Assembly: GCF_000833025.1 (NCBI RefSeq)
Contig: NZ_CP010817.1
Location: 2,418,001 to 2,482,000, forward strand
Reading direction: 5' to 3'
Source: Myroides profundi
GTDB lineage: Bacteria > Bacteroidota > Bacteroidia > Flavobacteriales > Flavobacteriaceae
Length of the DNA stretch: 64,000 bases
Shown here: in pieces, positions 26,731-38,100 of the stretch
How positions within the stretch are numbered: position 1 is the first letter of the stretch
How the letters are laid out: every line of letters begins with the position of its first letter
Position numbers and translations under genes: made by a program
Notes under the pieces: generated by a model
The model's database searches: none
Told to the model about the DNA's origin: nothing
What the model saw: the letters and a program-made list of their open reading frames with translations, nothing else

Positions 26731-28542
26731 TTATTTTTTATTAGAATTAATACCACTTTGTTCTGCTTGATTTAACGCCCACCCAATTGCATTTGCTGTA
26801 AATATTGAATTATAAACAGCTTTTCTTTTTGCGGTTGTTGTATTGCCATATCCCTGTTTTTCTATTGGAAAATTATTAGAATTTAATTTAAATGGACAAA
26901 TAGTATTACTTGTCCCTGTATGATTAGAGTTAAACCCTCCATCTCCGACCCAAATCAGATTATACACACGATGTTTAAATGCAGTTATACCATGACCAAC
27001 ACTAGGACTCTTATCAGTTGCTTTATCAAAACTATCACTATAAACATATACTGCGCTAGTATCCATATTTAGAGCAACTGATGTAGCAGAGGCATCCTCG
27101 CCCCACATTTGACCTCTTACATCTCCAAAAGGTCCGTTTAATACCATATCATCTACAGCAGAGTATACATACAATGACCCTGCACTAAAACCATTTTTAA
27201 TATTTAGTGAATTATTAGATGTAACTAAACGAAGAAGATTTGTCATTCCAATTTTATTCTCAGAAAAAGCCAATATAACTCCGCCTCTTATTAAATACTC
27301 CATCATAATATCTGCTTGTTCTACATTAGGTCCCCAACTATAACCAAGTATAACAATATCATATGGAGCATTGCCTAAAAGCCATGTTCTTAAATCAGAT
27401 GTAGAAGGATTGCTTGTTCCATCTTTAATCTCGCTCCATCCCTCAAAAGAAATTACACTATTTTGATCTGTTCCATAATTTAAAGGCTCTCTAATGAGTT
27501 TATTTGATGCAGCTGTACCAGAGAAGTTGTATCCATAACCATTTTTACTATTGCCTATACTTAATATTTTCTTCTTAGGAATAGCTATTCTAACATTTGC
27601 ATAACATACTCCTGTTGTTACACTACTATTAGATCGAATAATAACTCTCTTTAAATCTGTTGTATATGGAGCCCCCTCACCATATAAGATAATATCTTGC
27701 TCAAGGTTAGGACTTGTTACTTTTCCTTGTCCTTTAAACTTAATACCATCTAATTCATCTGTCTCGATGATATAAGTTGAGCCAATAGCTTCAGCACCAT
27801 ACTTTATTTTTACCGAAATAAAGTTACTTTGTGTTAATTGTTGATTTAAAAGATATACACCGTAAACCTTAGTATTACTACAGTCCATTCTAAATGCAGG
27901 TTTCTTATCAGAATCCTCTACTGTAATTTCAAAACTACATGCAGGTCCATTTCCATTTGTTTTCTCTCCATTTAATAATAATGTCAATTTATCTTTTTGA
28001 GCTACTCTGGGTTGTCCCATCGCAGGAATCTTTAAAGTATAGGTGCCTAAACTTAAAAATTCACCTGAACCACTAAAATAATAACCATTATCCTTTCCAT
28101 CATCAGTAATACCCACTATATGATATGTTCCTTTTTTAGTAACATTTACTTTCACTGTAACATAGTGATTCAAATTTACAGACTCCTTACTCTTATAAAG
28201 TCCGTATACTTTAACATCACTTTGACAATCAAGTATTTCAAATTTAGCTTTACCTAATTGGCCACAAACACTCTTCCATTTTTTTTCAATAATACTCCAA
28301 TAATTAAAACACCCCTCATCAGTGTTATAGATTGTTAACCCATTCTCATCGGTATTATCAACTTTAATTTTATCTCGATCCTGAGTAGTTAACCGCGGAA
28401 TTATTATCCCTTTATCTCCTAAGGGGGCCTCTATATGAAGAGCCGCATTAGGATTTACATCATATACACCTATACCTGTTTGGGCATAGATACAAAAAGA
28501 TAAAAAAAATAGCAAAATTGCACATATCTCATTTCTTAACAT
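26731..28542 (-). CDS. Secreted surface protein, first tandem paralogue
   Basis: 603 residues. Signal peptide ending near IYAQ, then head motif NPNAALHIEAPLGDKGIIIP, block IYNTDEGCFNYWSIIEKKWK, two beta modules and the C-terminal domain with KNGYGYNFSGTAASNKLI, DIVILGYSWG, LNGPFGDVRGQMWGED, WVGDGGFN and GINSNK at the end. It is closest to the second paralogue. First of three genes in a tight operon (gaps of 4 and 21 bp). The head motif recurs in the 3339-residue protein at 32164-42183, linking the two loci functionally. Confidence 0.7.
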   Translation of the reverse strand: MLRNEICAILLFFLSFCIYAQTGIGVYDVNPNAALHIEAPLGDKGIIIPRLTTQDRDKIKVDNTDENGLTIYNTDEGCFNYWSIIEKKWKSVCGQLGKAKFEILDCQSDVKVYGLYKSKESVNLNHYVTVKVNVTKKGTYHIVGITDDGKDNGYYFSGSGEFLSLGTYTLKIPAMGQPRVAQKDKLTLLLNGEKTNGNGPACSFEITVEDSDKKPAFRMDCSNTKVYGVYLLNQQLTQSNFISVKIKYGAEAIGSTYIIETDELDGIKFKGQGKVTSPNLEQDIILYGEGAPYTTDLKRVIIRSNSSVTTGVCYANVRIAIPKKKILSIGNSKNGYGYNFSGTAASNKLIREPLNYGTDQNSVISFEGWSEIKDGTSNPSTSDLRTWLLGNAPYDIVILGYSWGPNVEQADIMMEYLIRGGVILAFSENKIGMTNLLRLVTSNNSLNIKNGFSAGSLYVYSAVDDMVLNGPFGDVRGQMWGEDASATSVALNMDTSAVYVYSDSFDKATDKSPSVGHGITAFKHRVYNLIWVGDGGFNSNHTGTSNTICPFKLNSNNFPIEKQGYGNTTTAKRKAVYNSIFTANAIGWALNQAEQSGINSNKK

Positions 28543-29594
28543 AATTGAATTTTATTTTATTAATAACACTTATTTTTAATATAATATAACTTTATAATGA
28601 TAAAATCTACCTTATAAGCTTTAATTCTTATTTTATATAAACTACAATCCAAAGAATTTCAAACTACTTGTTTTTAAGATCTTCTTTTTTTTCATGTGTA
28701 TACTTTTAGACTAAAAGCATACATTAAAAATCAAAATTAATAAATTTTATGATAAAACTAAACAAAATTAAAATTAATTAATCATAATTTAAAATATAAA
28801 TTTCAACAAAAAGCATAATAAAATATATTTCCATGTTATTATTAACATTGTAATTAACGTGGATTTATTTAAAAAAGACTGATTATATCTTGATTATCTA
28901 AAAGCTCTTATCTATCAATTTTTTTGAGTTTTTATAACTTGATTCTAATTATAAGAGCTCAATTAACTTGCAGTAAGTCTCTTGTATATAATCATTTTTT
29001 ACTAAAAAAATTGCAAATATTCAGTAAAATCGGACAGTTAAATCACTAAAAAAGATAGTGTTTTTTCAATAAAATGATAACTTATATAATTGAAGTGTAA
29101 AACTATTTCAGTACAAGACAACATCACAATTTTGTTAAGACACATCAGTTATTGCAGTAAATCTTAGGATATTAAAATAAATAAAAAAGCCTGGCAAAAT
29201 GCCAGACCACTGAAAAAGTCCTAATATATAATGAGGGTTAAAATAAGGATTCTAAAGATTCTTATTTTAACCCTTTATTTTTTAGATTTACCTGATAAAT
29301 CAATATCAAGAAACAATATCATTTAGTAGATATTCAGAGTTATATGAGATGTTGGTTCCTAGAAACAACACGTTGCGGAAGACAAATAAGCTTGTTGACT
29401 TCAGTTTTATCTATGAAGAATTAATTATCAAGTAAATACTGTTCTAATAATGGACAAATAACTTATTCACCTATACCTTTTTAAATATTTCGGAATTAAC
29501 TTCAGTCCTATTTTTAAAAAAGTCGACATTTTTAATTATTTAAATATAATGGTAATCTCTTTATTTTAACAGTAAACAACAATGTTTTTAAGAA
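28543..29594. other. Intergenic region, AT-rich, with terminator-like hairpins
   Basis: About 1 kb without a convincing gene. It must hold the promoter of the three-paralogue operon near 28543-28700. A small hairpin CTGGC/GCCAG lies at about 29190-29206. The sequence near 29149-29193 resembles 9530-9576, a possible decayed common element. Confidence 0.4.
29234..29280. terminator. Long AT-rich hairpin, terminator-like
   Basis: A 14-bp perfect stem (AGGGTTAAAATAAG / CTTATTTTAACCCT), extendable by four pairs, is followed by TTATTTTTT on the + strand. No intact + strand gene precedes it. On the - strand it would follow the 54-residue protein gene at 29595-29759. Confidence 0.6.
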
Positions 29595-29759
29595 CTAAAC
29601 TATCAAGAAATAGTAAATAACTCCCCATACTAGTAAAAAGAATAAACCTAGTAAAATATTGTTCTTTTGTCCTTCAAAATCCTTTTTAACAAATAATACA
29701 TATAAAAGATAAATGATAAAAACAACTATTAGACCTACTGAAATAAAAGGATACAACAT
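29595..29759 (-). CDS. Small two-helix membrane protein, 54 residues
   Basis: ATG-started frame with two clear membrane helices (YPFISVGLIVVFIIYLLYVL and NILLGLFFLLVWGVIYYFLI) joined by a short basic loop FVKKDFEGQKNN. The regular hydrophobic pattern and the positioning between hairpins at 29234-29280 and 29815-29860 support a real gene. No family recognised. Small proteins of this shape include toxins, regulators and membrane-complex subunits; nothing nearby favours one. Confidence 0.5.
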   Translation of the reverse strand: MLYPFISVGLIVVFIIYLLYVLFVKKDFEGQKNNILLGLFFLLVWGVIYYFLIV

Positions 29760-29814
29760 ATTCTTTACTATTTAATTAATATAATTCTAATATAATAATT
29801 TTTAATCAAAAAAT

Positions 29815-29860
29815 GATGTAACCTAATAAAATATCTTATAATATTTTATTAGGTTGCATC
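29815..29860. terminator. 20-bp stem hairpin, terminator-like
   Basis: GATGTAACCTAATAAAATAT pairs with ATATTTTATTAGGTTGCATC, one G-T wobble only, with a 6-nt loop. It directly follows the AraC-like remnant on the - strand and precedes the small membrane protein gene. Confidence 0.65.
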
Positions 29861-29868
29861 ATCTATAT

Positions 29869-30023
29869 TTATTTAGATTCAAGCCATTTTTTTTCAAAAG
29901 TTTTTGAAAATGACTCAGATCGAAAAAAGCTAAAAAACACCTAACTTTTCACACAAAAATTCTCTCCTTTTGTAGTAGACAAACTACCTCTTTAATTCGA
30001 AACTCTTGATAATAATTAAACAT
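29869..30023 (-). pseudogene. Possible remnant of an AraC-type helix-turn-helix region
   Basis: Two short frames in order look like the end of an AraC-family DNA-binding domain: FNYYQEFRIKEVVCLLQKE from 30023, then, after a shift, FFRSESFSKTFEKKWLESK ending at a TAA (29871-29869). In intact family members, such segments are the helix before the first HTH and the GF.S.S.F...FK segment of the second. The middle is missing or scrambled. Further upstream, 30100-30260 holds only broken frames. Confidence 0.3.
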
Positions 30024-30330
30024 AGTCTGAGTCAAAACATGTTTAAATAAGAGTTCTAACTTCAATAAACTTATATTATTTGTTTTTAGTGATCAAATAG
30101 AAGACTAAAAAAAATTTCCTCCCTCGACCTCTCTCACATCATCTGGCAAATAGTTATGTACCAATACCGTTGTTGTTTTTAGTCAGGTTACGACAATCCG
30201 TTTAGACTTTTTGAATTTCGAAGCTATTGCCCAGAAGTGATATAGGATTATAAATAATGTAGTATACTTGAAATTTACATTTGGAAAAAATGTTAGCGTT
30301 GAGTTACTAAAACAAAAGAGTATAGACGTA

Positions 30331-30360
30331 AAAAAACCGATAGCCTGCGCTATCGGTTTT
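30331..30360 (-). terminator. Terminator downstream of the lectin-like gene
   Basis: A perfect 12-bp stem (AAAACCGATAGC / GCTATCGGTTTT) with loop CTGC; on the - strand a T-run follows. It lies about 265 bp beyond the stop of the 30626-32107 gene, and the sequence between (30361-30625) shows no gene. Confidence 0.75.
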
Positions 30361-30625
30361 CAAGCATATTAAAAGAGTTATTGACGCCTTACTCCATATC
30401 TCTTTTAATATCAATTGCTTTGGTTGTTTGTCGTATACTTAGACAAACAATTTATCTTTTTCTTTTTACTTAAAATCACTTATGGTCAATCTTACTTAAC
30501 TTATAATTTTAAGTTAATAAAACTTGTCACAGTATAAGCTAAAAAAACATATCAAATCCACTTTTATAGATAACTTAAAACTTAAATTTTAGACACAAAA
30601 CATGTGAGTTTATTGCTCTTCTTGT

Positions 30626-32107
30626 TTATTTTTCTTCAACTCTTGATCTAATATGCGGATTTACTACAGCTCCACAGGCTATTCCATTTATTCTAAATAA
30701 GGCTGGTTTTGACCTTACCCCATCCAACTCAATAGAATAATAAATATCAGCTTGATTACCTGGTTCAAACCCTCCATCTTTTACGGTAAATGTTATCTCT
30801 TCATAAGCACTTGAAAACTCCCACTTACCCGTTGAGTTTTCATATTCTCTATCTCCACCACTTAATTTATTTCCATCCTGATCCACAAACATAAAACTTC
30901 CCCATGTAATACCATACCCCGTATTTTGTAATACCTTCACATCAATCACTCCTGCTTTACTCTTTCCTGTATCACTCACACACATATCAGCTACTACGTC
31001 ATCCAATTCTGGCTGATCTTGTCCAAGAGGATATACCTTAACATTTCTAATAATTGTTTTTTGTTGCGCAAAATCAATAGACAATCCTACAAAACCTATT
31101 TTAACCTTTTTGGGTATTGTTGTTTTAAAGTTATACAATGTCTCTTTTAAACTACTATCTGCATTATATCCATCTACTCTATATGTATTAAACGAGTGCT
31201 TATAATAGAAATCATCAATTAACAATATTTCATTTCCTCCATCTTTTGCCTTTACAGTTACGTACATCCCTTCTTCATTATCAGGAATTAACTCAACAAT
31301 AATCTTTTGAAAAACAGGAGCTTTTGATGATCCTCCATTTGCTATATCAAAACCAGCTCCATTGCGTCTGCGTTCAAAATCATACTCACCTGTATTGTAA
31401 TTTAACGTTGCTGTTGCTATATCATTAGAAGGATTATAATATCCTTGATATTGAGAATAAAGTACTGGATTACCATTAAACCCTTGCATTCCTTGTATAG
31501 CACCTCTTAAAGTAATATGACTACTATAATAGTTTCCAAAAACACTTGGAGTAACGCCTGCTGCTGCATATCTTGCATCTGAAATACCAGTGCGCATCTC
31601 ATATGCTCTCATTGCACCAGTTCCTTTAAACCCACCACTAAGGTCAAAACCAATACCTAAGTATCCTCCTGCTAACCCTGCTAATCTTGCTGTAGAGCTT
31701 GATTCATTATAAGCGTATCCTAAAGCACTTCTACCATATCCTAACTTAAACTTTTTATCTGCATCAAACAAGAAAAAAGTCATTCCACCTCCTGCACCAT
31801 ATCCTGTTCCAGAAATAGTACTCATCGCATACTCAAACTCTACTGCAACTCCTTCTCTTAGATCAATCTCCAAATCATCAATAGCAAAACCACTATATCC
31901 TACCCTATCATGACTTAATACAATTCCTTCTTCTGTATAACGTTCACTACCTGTAGGAGCACTTCCTCCTCTATCCCATTCTTCAACAATCCCTTGAGGT
32001 TTTGATGTTCCTGTCAAAGGAAGATTATAGGTATTGCCCTTAGTATTTTGTGCTTGCATAGTCAACAGACCAAAACAAGCTATCAATAAATAATAATATT
32101 TCTTCAT
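30626..32107 (-). CDS. Secreted L-type-lectin-like protein
   Basis: 493 residues. Signal peptide ending near MQAQ. Residues about 35-355 look like a concanavalin/L-type lectin sandwich: VEFEYAMSTISGTGYGAGGG, MTFFLFDADKKFKLGYGRSA, GGYLGIGFDLSGGF, and a late strand VKIGFVGLSIDFAQQKTIIR. The C-terminal part (about 365-485) looks like an Ig-type domain with Cys pairs. Probably binds glycans or matrix at the cell surface. It follows the giant repetitive protein gene after 56 bp, with a hairpin between them, suggesting the two act together with lower expression of this one. Confidence 0.68.
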   Translation of the reverse strand: MKKYYYLLIACFGLLTMQAQNTKGNTYNLPLTGTSKPQGIVEEWDRGGSAPTGSERYTEEGIVLSHDRVGYSGFAIDDLEIDLREGVAVEFEYAMSTISGTGYGAGGGMTFFLFDADKKFKLGYGRSALGYAYNESSSTARLAGLAGGYLGIGFDLSGGFKGTGAMRAYEMRTGISDARYAAAGVTPSVFGNYYSSHITLRGAIQGMQGFNGNPVLYSQYQGYYNPSNDIATATLNYNTGEYDFERRRNGAGFDIANGGSSKAPVFQKIIVELIPDNEEGMYVTVKAKDGGNEILLIDDFYYKHSFNTYRVDGYNADSSLKETLYNFKTTIPKKVKIGFVGLSIDFAQQKTIIRNVKVYPLGQDQPELDDVVADMCVSDTGKSKAGVIDVKVLQNTGYGITWGSFMFVDQDGNKLSGGDREYENSTGKWEFSSAYEEITFTVKDGGFEPGNQADIYYSIELDGVRSKPALFRINGIACGAVVNPHIRSRVEEK

Positions 32108-32121
32108 ACTCTAATTATTAA

Positions 32122-32154
32122 ATCACAGAAGGTCATTTAACAACCTTCTGTGAT
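32122..32154 (-). terminator. Intra-operon hairpin between giant gene and lectin-like gene
   Basis: A perfect 12-bp stem (ATCACAGAAGGT / ACCTTCTGTGAT) with a 9-nt loop starts about 10 bp after the giant gene's stop. Only a weak T-run follows on the - strand, so partial termination or mRNA 3'-end protection is plausible. Confidence 0.6.
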
Positions 32155-32163
32155 TAATCAATA

Positions 32164-35100
32164 TTATCTTACTTGTAACACAACATTAAAGAAAGTTCTC
32201 GCGGTTGGTTTCACTCCTTTTTTAACTTTATAATGTAACTCTCCATCGTTATCTACACTTACATCATAAAACACATTTTTATCATAATATGTTACATAAT
32301 AATTTAACTCATAACGATCATAAACATGTAATGAATATCCTTCAGATGTTGCCTTACTATTTACAGCCATTGGACTTCCATACTGCTCTTTGTAAAAGTC
32401 GTGCAACTCTATAGATGTATCGTCTCCAGATACTATTTCTACATAAATTGCTGGTAAATAGAATACTTGTGGCATTGCAACTTTACTACCTCCTCCTTCT
32501 ACTTTTTCCCAAGAAGCTCCTCCGCTTCCATCAGCTGTTAAAACATACCCTTTATCAACTCTCCCAGAACCAATTTTATCTTCAGTTACTGCCTCATCTT
32601 TTATTTTTGAAGTTGTAATAGCCTCATCATCTACCTTAGATGTTGTAATCGCCTCATCATCAATTTTAGATGTTGTGATTGCTTTATCATCTATTACACT
32701 TCCGTACACAGATTTAGATTTTAACTGATCATAACCTACTGAGTTATCTGCAAGATGTTTTGTTTTTATAGATTCTTCTATAATTTCTAATTCAACATCT
32801 TTAAGAACAGCATCTTTTCCATTTATAGCTTTTATTGTACTACTTTCATCTATATCTCCAGTAGTTCCTCCTGACATAGCTTTAAAACTTGCTCCTCCAT
32901 CTCCATCAGCCGTTAGGACATATCCTTCTCTTGCTCCATCTGAATCTATTTTTTTTGCACTTACTCCTTGATCTTCAATAACACTTCCATAAACAGCTCC
33001 GCTTTGCAATTGATCATAGCCAACTGCGTCATCATCAATTTTAGACTGAGTAACCGCTTTACTTGCTAACTCTGAAGTATCAACTGCTTTACTCGCTATT
33101 TTATCTCTTGTTACTGCATTATCTGCTAATTCTGCTGTACCAACAGCTTTATCATCAATATGTCTTGTTTTAATACTTCCTCCTTTAACCTCAAGAGTTA
33201 CATCTTTTAATACTGCTCCTGTGCCTCCTGTTGACTCAATTGTACCACTTTCTTTAATATTTCCTTTTGTAATATCTCCTCCCTTGGCTGGTTGGAATGA
33301 TGCTCCTCCATCTCCATCAGCAGTTAATACATAGCCAGTACTCACACCTTTAGAGTCTATCTTACTACTATCTACTCCTTTATTTTTAATAACATCTCCA
33401 TAAACAGCACTTCCATCTAACTGATTATATCCTACTGCATCATCTGCAATTTTATCTCTTGTAATAGCTTTTGCTTTAATAACATTAGTATGGATAGCAC
33501 TATTTTTAATTTGGTTATATCCTACTGCATCATTTGCTATTTTTCCGTCAACTACAGCATTAGCTCCTATTTTATCTTTCGTTACTGCATTATCTGCTAA
33601 TTCACCTGTACCTACGGCTTTGTCTGCAATAGTTCTTGTATTAACAGCTTTATCCGCTATTTTTATATTATCAATTCCCTTATCCGCTACACTAATAGTT
33701 ACATCCTTTAAAGCTGCACTATCTCCTCCTTCAATTGCAATACCTGCTCCTTCTGCTATGTCTTTTCCTGAACCTGATAAGGCATCAATAACACTTTTAA
33801 ACTCAGCGCCACCTTGTCCATTAGCAGTTAAAACTAAACCATCAGCTGTATTTGGAGTACCTATTTTATCTGCAGTTACTTCTCTAGCGGCAATATGTTT
33901 ATTTTTAATTCCCAATTCTTTTACAGAAATAGTTAAGTCTTCTAATGCTGCCTTATTTCCAGAAGTCATAGTTAAAGAACCATCCGATTTCACTTCTTTT
34001 CCTTGAGCTTTAGCAATATCAGATAATCCTTTAAAGGCAGTATTTCCTTTGCCATCAGCTGTTAGGAAAGTTCCATTACTTGCATCTTTACCTTCTACCT
34101 TTGAACTTATCTTATCATTAGTAACCGCATTTGCTTTGATGTGTTTATTATCTACACCAGAATCAGCAATTGTAAGACTTGTAGCTTTTAGCACAGCTCC
34201 ATCTCCTCCAGAAACTACCTTAATAGAGTTATCACCAGATAAATTAGATGCTTTTCCTTCAAATACCGCTTCATTTACTTTCTTATACTCTACCTTTCCT
34301 TTACCATCAGCAGTTAACACAGTATTGGCACTTTCTCCTTCTGCTGAAATTTTAATCTTACTAACTGCTCCATCTGCTAACTTAGATGCATTAATACCAC
34401 TATCTGCTACATCTATTTTAGTCTTAACTAAAACAGCATTTAATCCTGTTCCTTCTGCGAAAGTTAGCGATGTTCCCAAACTTAGGTCTTCTCCTCCTGC
34501 TTGTACAGCTTCTTTTTTCACATAGTCAAACCCTCCATTTCCATCAGTTACTAAAACATAATCTCTAAATACATTTACACCTCCATCCTTAGAACTTAAC
34601 TTATCTTTAGTGATGCTATTGTCTTTAATACCAATTTGTGCATCAGCTAATAAAGTATTTTCTCCAGTACCTTGTACTAACTCTATAATATTATCAGTTG
34701 TTAAATTACCCACAGTATTTGTAACAATATCACCAAGCTCACCCCATTTTACAGTACCATCTCTTTGGCTAATCATTACTCTTTTTTCCCCTACATCTTT
34801 AGATGAGATTTTATCAACTGTAACTGCTAACTTATCTATCTGCGCATTCTTCACTGCATTATCAGCTAAATGTTTTGTATCTACTCCATTATCCTTGATT
34901 CCTAATGTAACATTAGACAACACAGATTCATTACCTCCAATTACAGTTACAACGCCATCTGTATCAATGCTTCCTTTATTTGCAAAGTGATCAAAAGTAG
35001 GTAGTTGATAAGTTACGGTTTGTCCATTCGCTGCAACAGTAGCAACTGCTCCTTCTGGTGCATTTCCTCCTTGTAATTTAGCAGCTGTAATAGATAAATT

Positions 35101-38100
35101 ATCTATTCCTAAAGTCACATCAGCTAATACTTTATCTACTCCATTGTCTACAGAAATACCATCAGTTACGTAGATTGTTCCTTTATTTGCCAACAACTGT
35201 GTAGATAGTCCTGTATAAGTTACAACTCCTTTATTATCAGCCAAAGCTACACGATTAGCCACCCCTGTTCCTGCAGTTAATTTCCCTGCTTCAATAGTGT
35301 TATTAGCTATATTGCCATTCTTAATAGTTTCTGCTGCAATATGTGTTCCCTTAACTCCACCATCATTAATCTTAACTAGTACCTTTTTATCTTTATCTCC
35401 AAATAGAACATTCTCTCCTCCATCAACAATAAGTGAATCATCACTTGCTATATCCCCTTGCATAGCAGAACTAATAGCTTTACTTGTATCAGTGAACTTA
35501 GCATTACCTGAACCATCAGCCATTAATACAGCCCCTTTATTAGCCCCATCAGAACTAATCTTATCTGTTGTAATTGCAAGATTTTGGATATGAGATGTAC
35601 CTATTCCATCTGTTTTAACTTGCAATCCTAGCTCTTGTAACAAAGCTTTTGAAGCATCTCCTTTCCCTGTTACTTCTAATGAATTATCTACAGTAAGCAT
35701 TTGCCCGGTTACTACCGTATTCATTGGTTGGTACTTAACAGAACCATCTGCTTGTACAATTGGTATATAATCTGCTTTATCAGCACCCGCAAATAGTTTA
35801 TCTTCTGTAATCGCTCCAGGAGCAACTTTACTTGATGTAACTCCTTCATTCTTTAAAGAAATAGACATTTTCTCTAAAGCAGCTTTTTCACCTCCTATTA
35901 CTTCAATTGCAGAATCTCCTGATACCTTTTTACCTTGATTTGCTACAATATTAAAGATTTGCTCTTGAACAGAAACCTCTTCCAGTAACTCTTTAATATT
36001 GGTAATCACTGTTTCTTTTATATCAATAATCGCTAAAGGATCTGTATTAATCTTATCCTTGAATATATATTTTCCATCAACAGGATTCTCAATAGTTAAC
36101 GTATTAGCATTAAACAATACTCCATTACCTATTTTATTCCCATCTTTATCAATATCACTTTCGTTGTAATAGATAAATGTACCATTGTCTTTAGGTTCTA
36201 AAAGTGTTATTTTTTCATTTCCTTGTACAATTTCTTTAATGATATCACTTGAGCCATCTATCCACTGCGCTTTGCCTCCTTGATTAGTAATCAATAGCTG
36301 TTTAGCCGCTCCTCCTTTTATTTTTTGTGGAGTTACAGCCTCGTCAGCAATACTCAATGTCATTGGTTTAAGCACTCCGTCTGTTACACTTGCATTGCCA
36401 TTAACTAAAATACCTTCTCCTGATAAGGCAGATTTCTGTATATCAATGTTTTCTATTTTTTCTATCTTGGCAATCAAATCAATAATAGCTTCTTCAACAC
36501 TATTATATTCATTATTAGTATCGCCTTCAAAAATAATCTTACTTGCACGAGTATCAATAGTAGCTAACAATGAACTTTCTGATTTATCGTTGAATTCATA
36601 AACTCCTTTAGTGGGACTTGTTATAGTAAGTGTATTGGCATCAAATGTTATCCCTTTAGCATCTGTTAAAGGTTTTCCTTTAATATCCACCTCTTTTTCG
36701 TTGTAGTAAGTAAATGTTCCATTACTATTGTCTTTTAAAAGAGTAACTTTTTCATTAGTATTGAAAATAACTTTGATGGTCTCATCAGTACTATCTATCC
36801 ATTTAACAATTCCTTCTTTATCTGTAGCTAAAATTGTATTATTTTTTCCTGGATCTATTTTTCCAGTAGATACAGCCTTATCTGCTATTTTAGTAGTTGA
36901 TACAGTTCCAATTCCTAATTTCTCATTAGTTACTCCACCATCTGTAATATCAATTGTAACATCTCTTAAAGCTGCATTATCTCCACCATCTATAGAAATA
37001 GCAGCTGCTCCTGAAATTGTTTTACCACCTTCACCTAACACATCACCTAATGATTTAAAGTCTGCTCCTCCTTTTGCATTAGAAGTTAATACTAAACCAG
37101 CTCCTACATCTTTTGATCCAATCTTATCAGCTGTTACTGCTTGATCATTGATATGTTTGCTATTAATTCCTTTATTTGCAACACCTAATTTTAAATCTTG
37201 TAAAGCAGATTTATTTGCAGGAATATCAAGAGATCCATCTGTAGTAATAGCTTTTCCTTGTGTAGTAGCAATTGTTTCTAAACTTTGAAATACAGCTTTT
37301 CCTTGTCCATCAGCTGCTAATACCGTACCCTTTGCATTTGTTTCAGAACCAATTTTAGCTGCGATTACTGCCCCTGTATTAATATGTTTAGTTTGCACAC
37401 CTAAATCTGCAATACCAATTTCTAATTCATTTAAAACTGCTTTATTATCTGTAGGTACATTTAATGATCCATCTGATTTAAGATCTTCTGCTGCTCCTTC
37501 AAAAGCAGCATCGTTTATCTTTTTGTACTCTACACTACCATTACCATCTGCTGTTAGTACTGCATTCACATCAGCGTTAGTACCCATTACAGTAGATGAT
37601 ATTTTAAATGTTGTTATTGCTTTATCCTTAACACCTATTTTTGTGTCAGATATTACTGCTGATTTACCAGTTGTTCCATCTAAGAACTCTAACTCACTGG
37701 CCAATGTTAAGTCTTGTGCTTGATAACTTAAATCATCTTTTCCTACATAAGTAAAACCTCCTGATCCATCAGTTACTAATACTTTATTCTCTCCTTCGTT
37801 CTCTGAGCTTAATTTACCTTTAGTAATACTACTATCAGCAATGCTAAATTCTATATTCTTAAGAACTGTTTTCTTACCATCTGTATTTATCTGTATGATT
37901 TTATCTGTGGTAATATCTCCTGATGAAATCTCTTCAAAATCTCCAAGTTCTTTCCAAATAGCTTCATTATTTTGTCCACTAACTAATACCCAATCTTTTC
38001 CTATTCCTTCGGAAGAAATCTTAGCTGCCGTTACAGCCTTATTTGCCAACTGAGTAGTTCCTATTCCTGCTGCTGCAATACCTAATTTAGCTTCTTTTAA

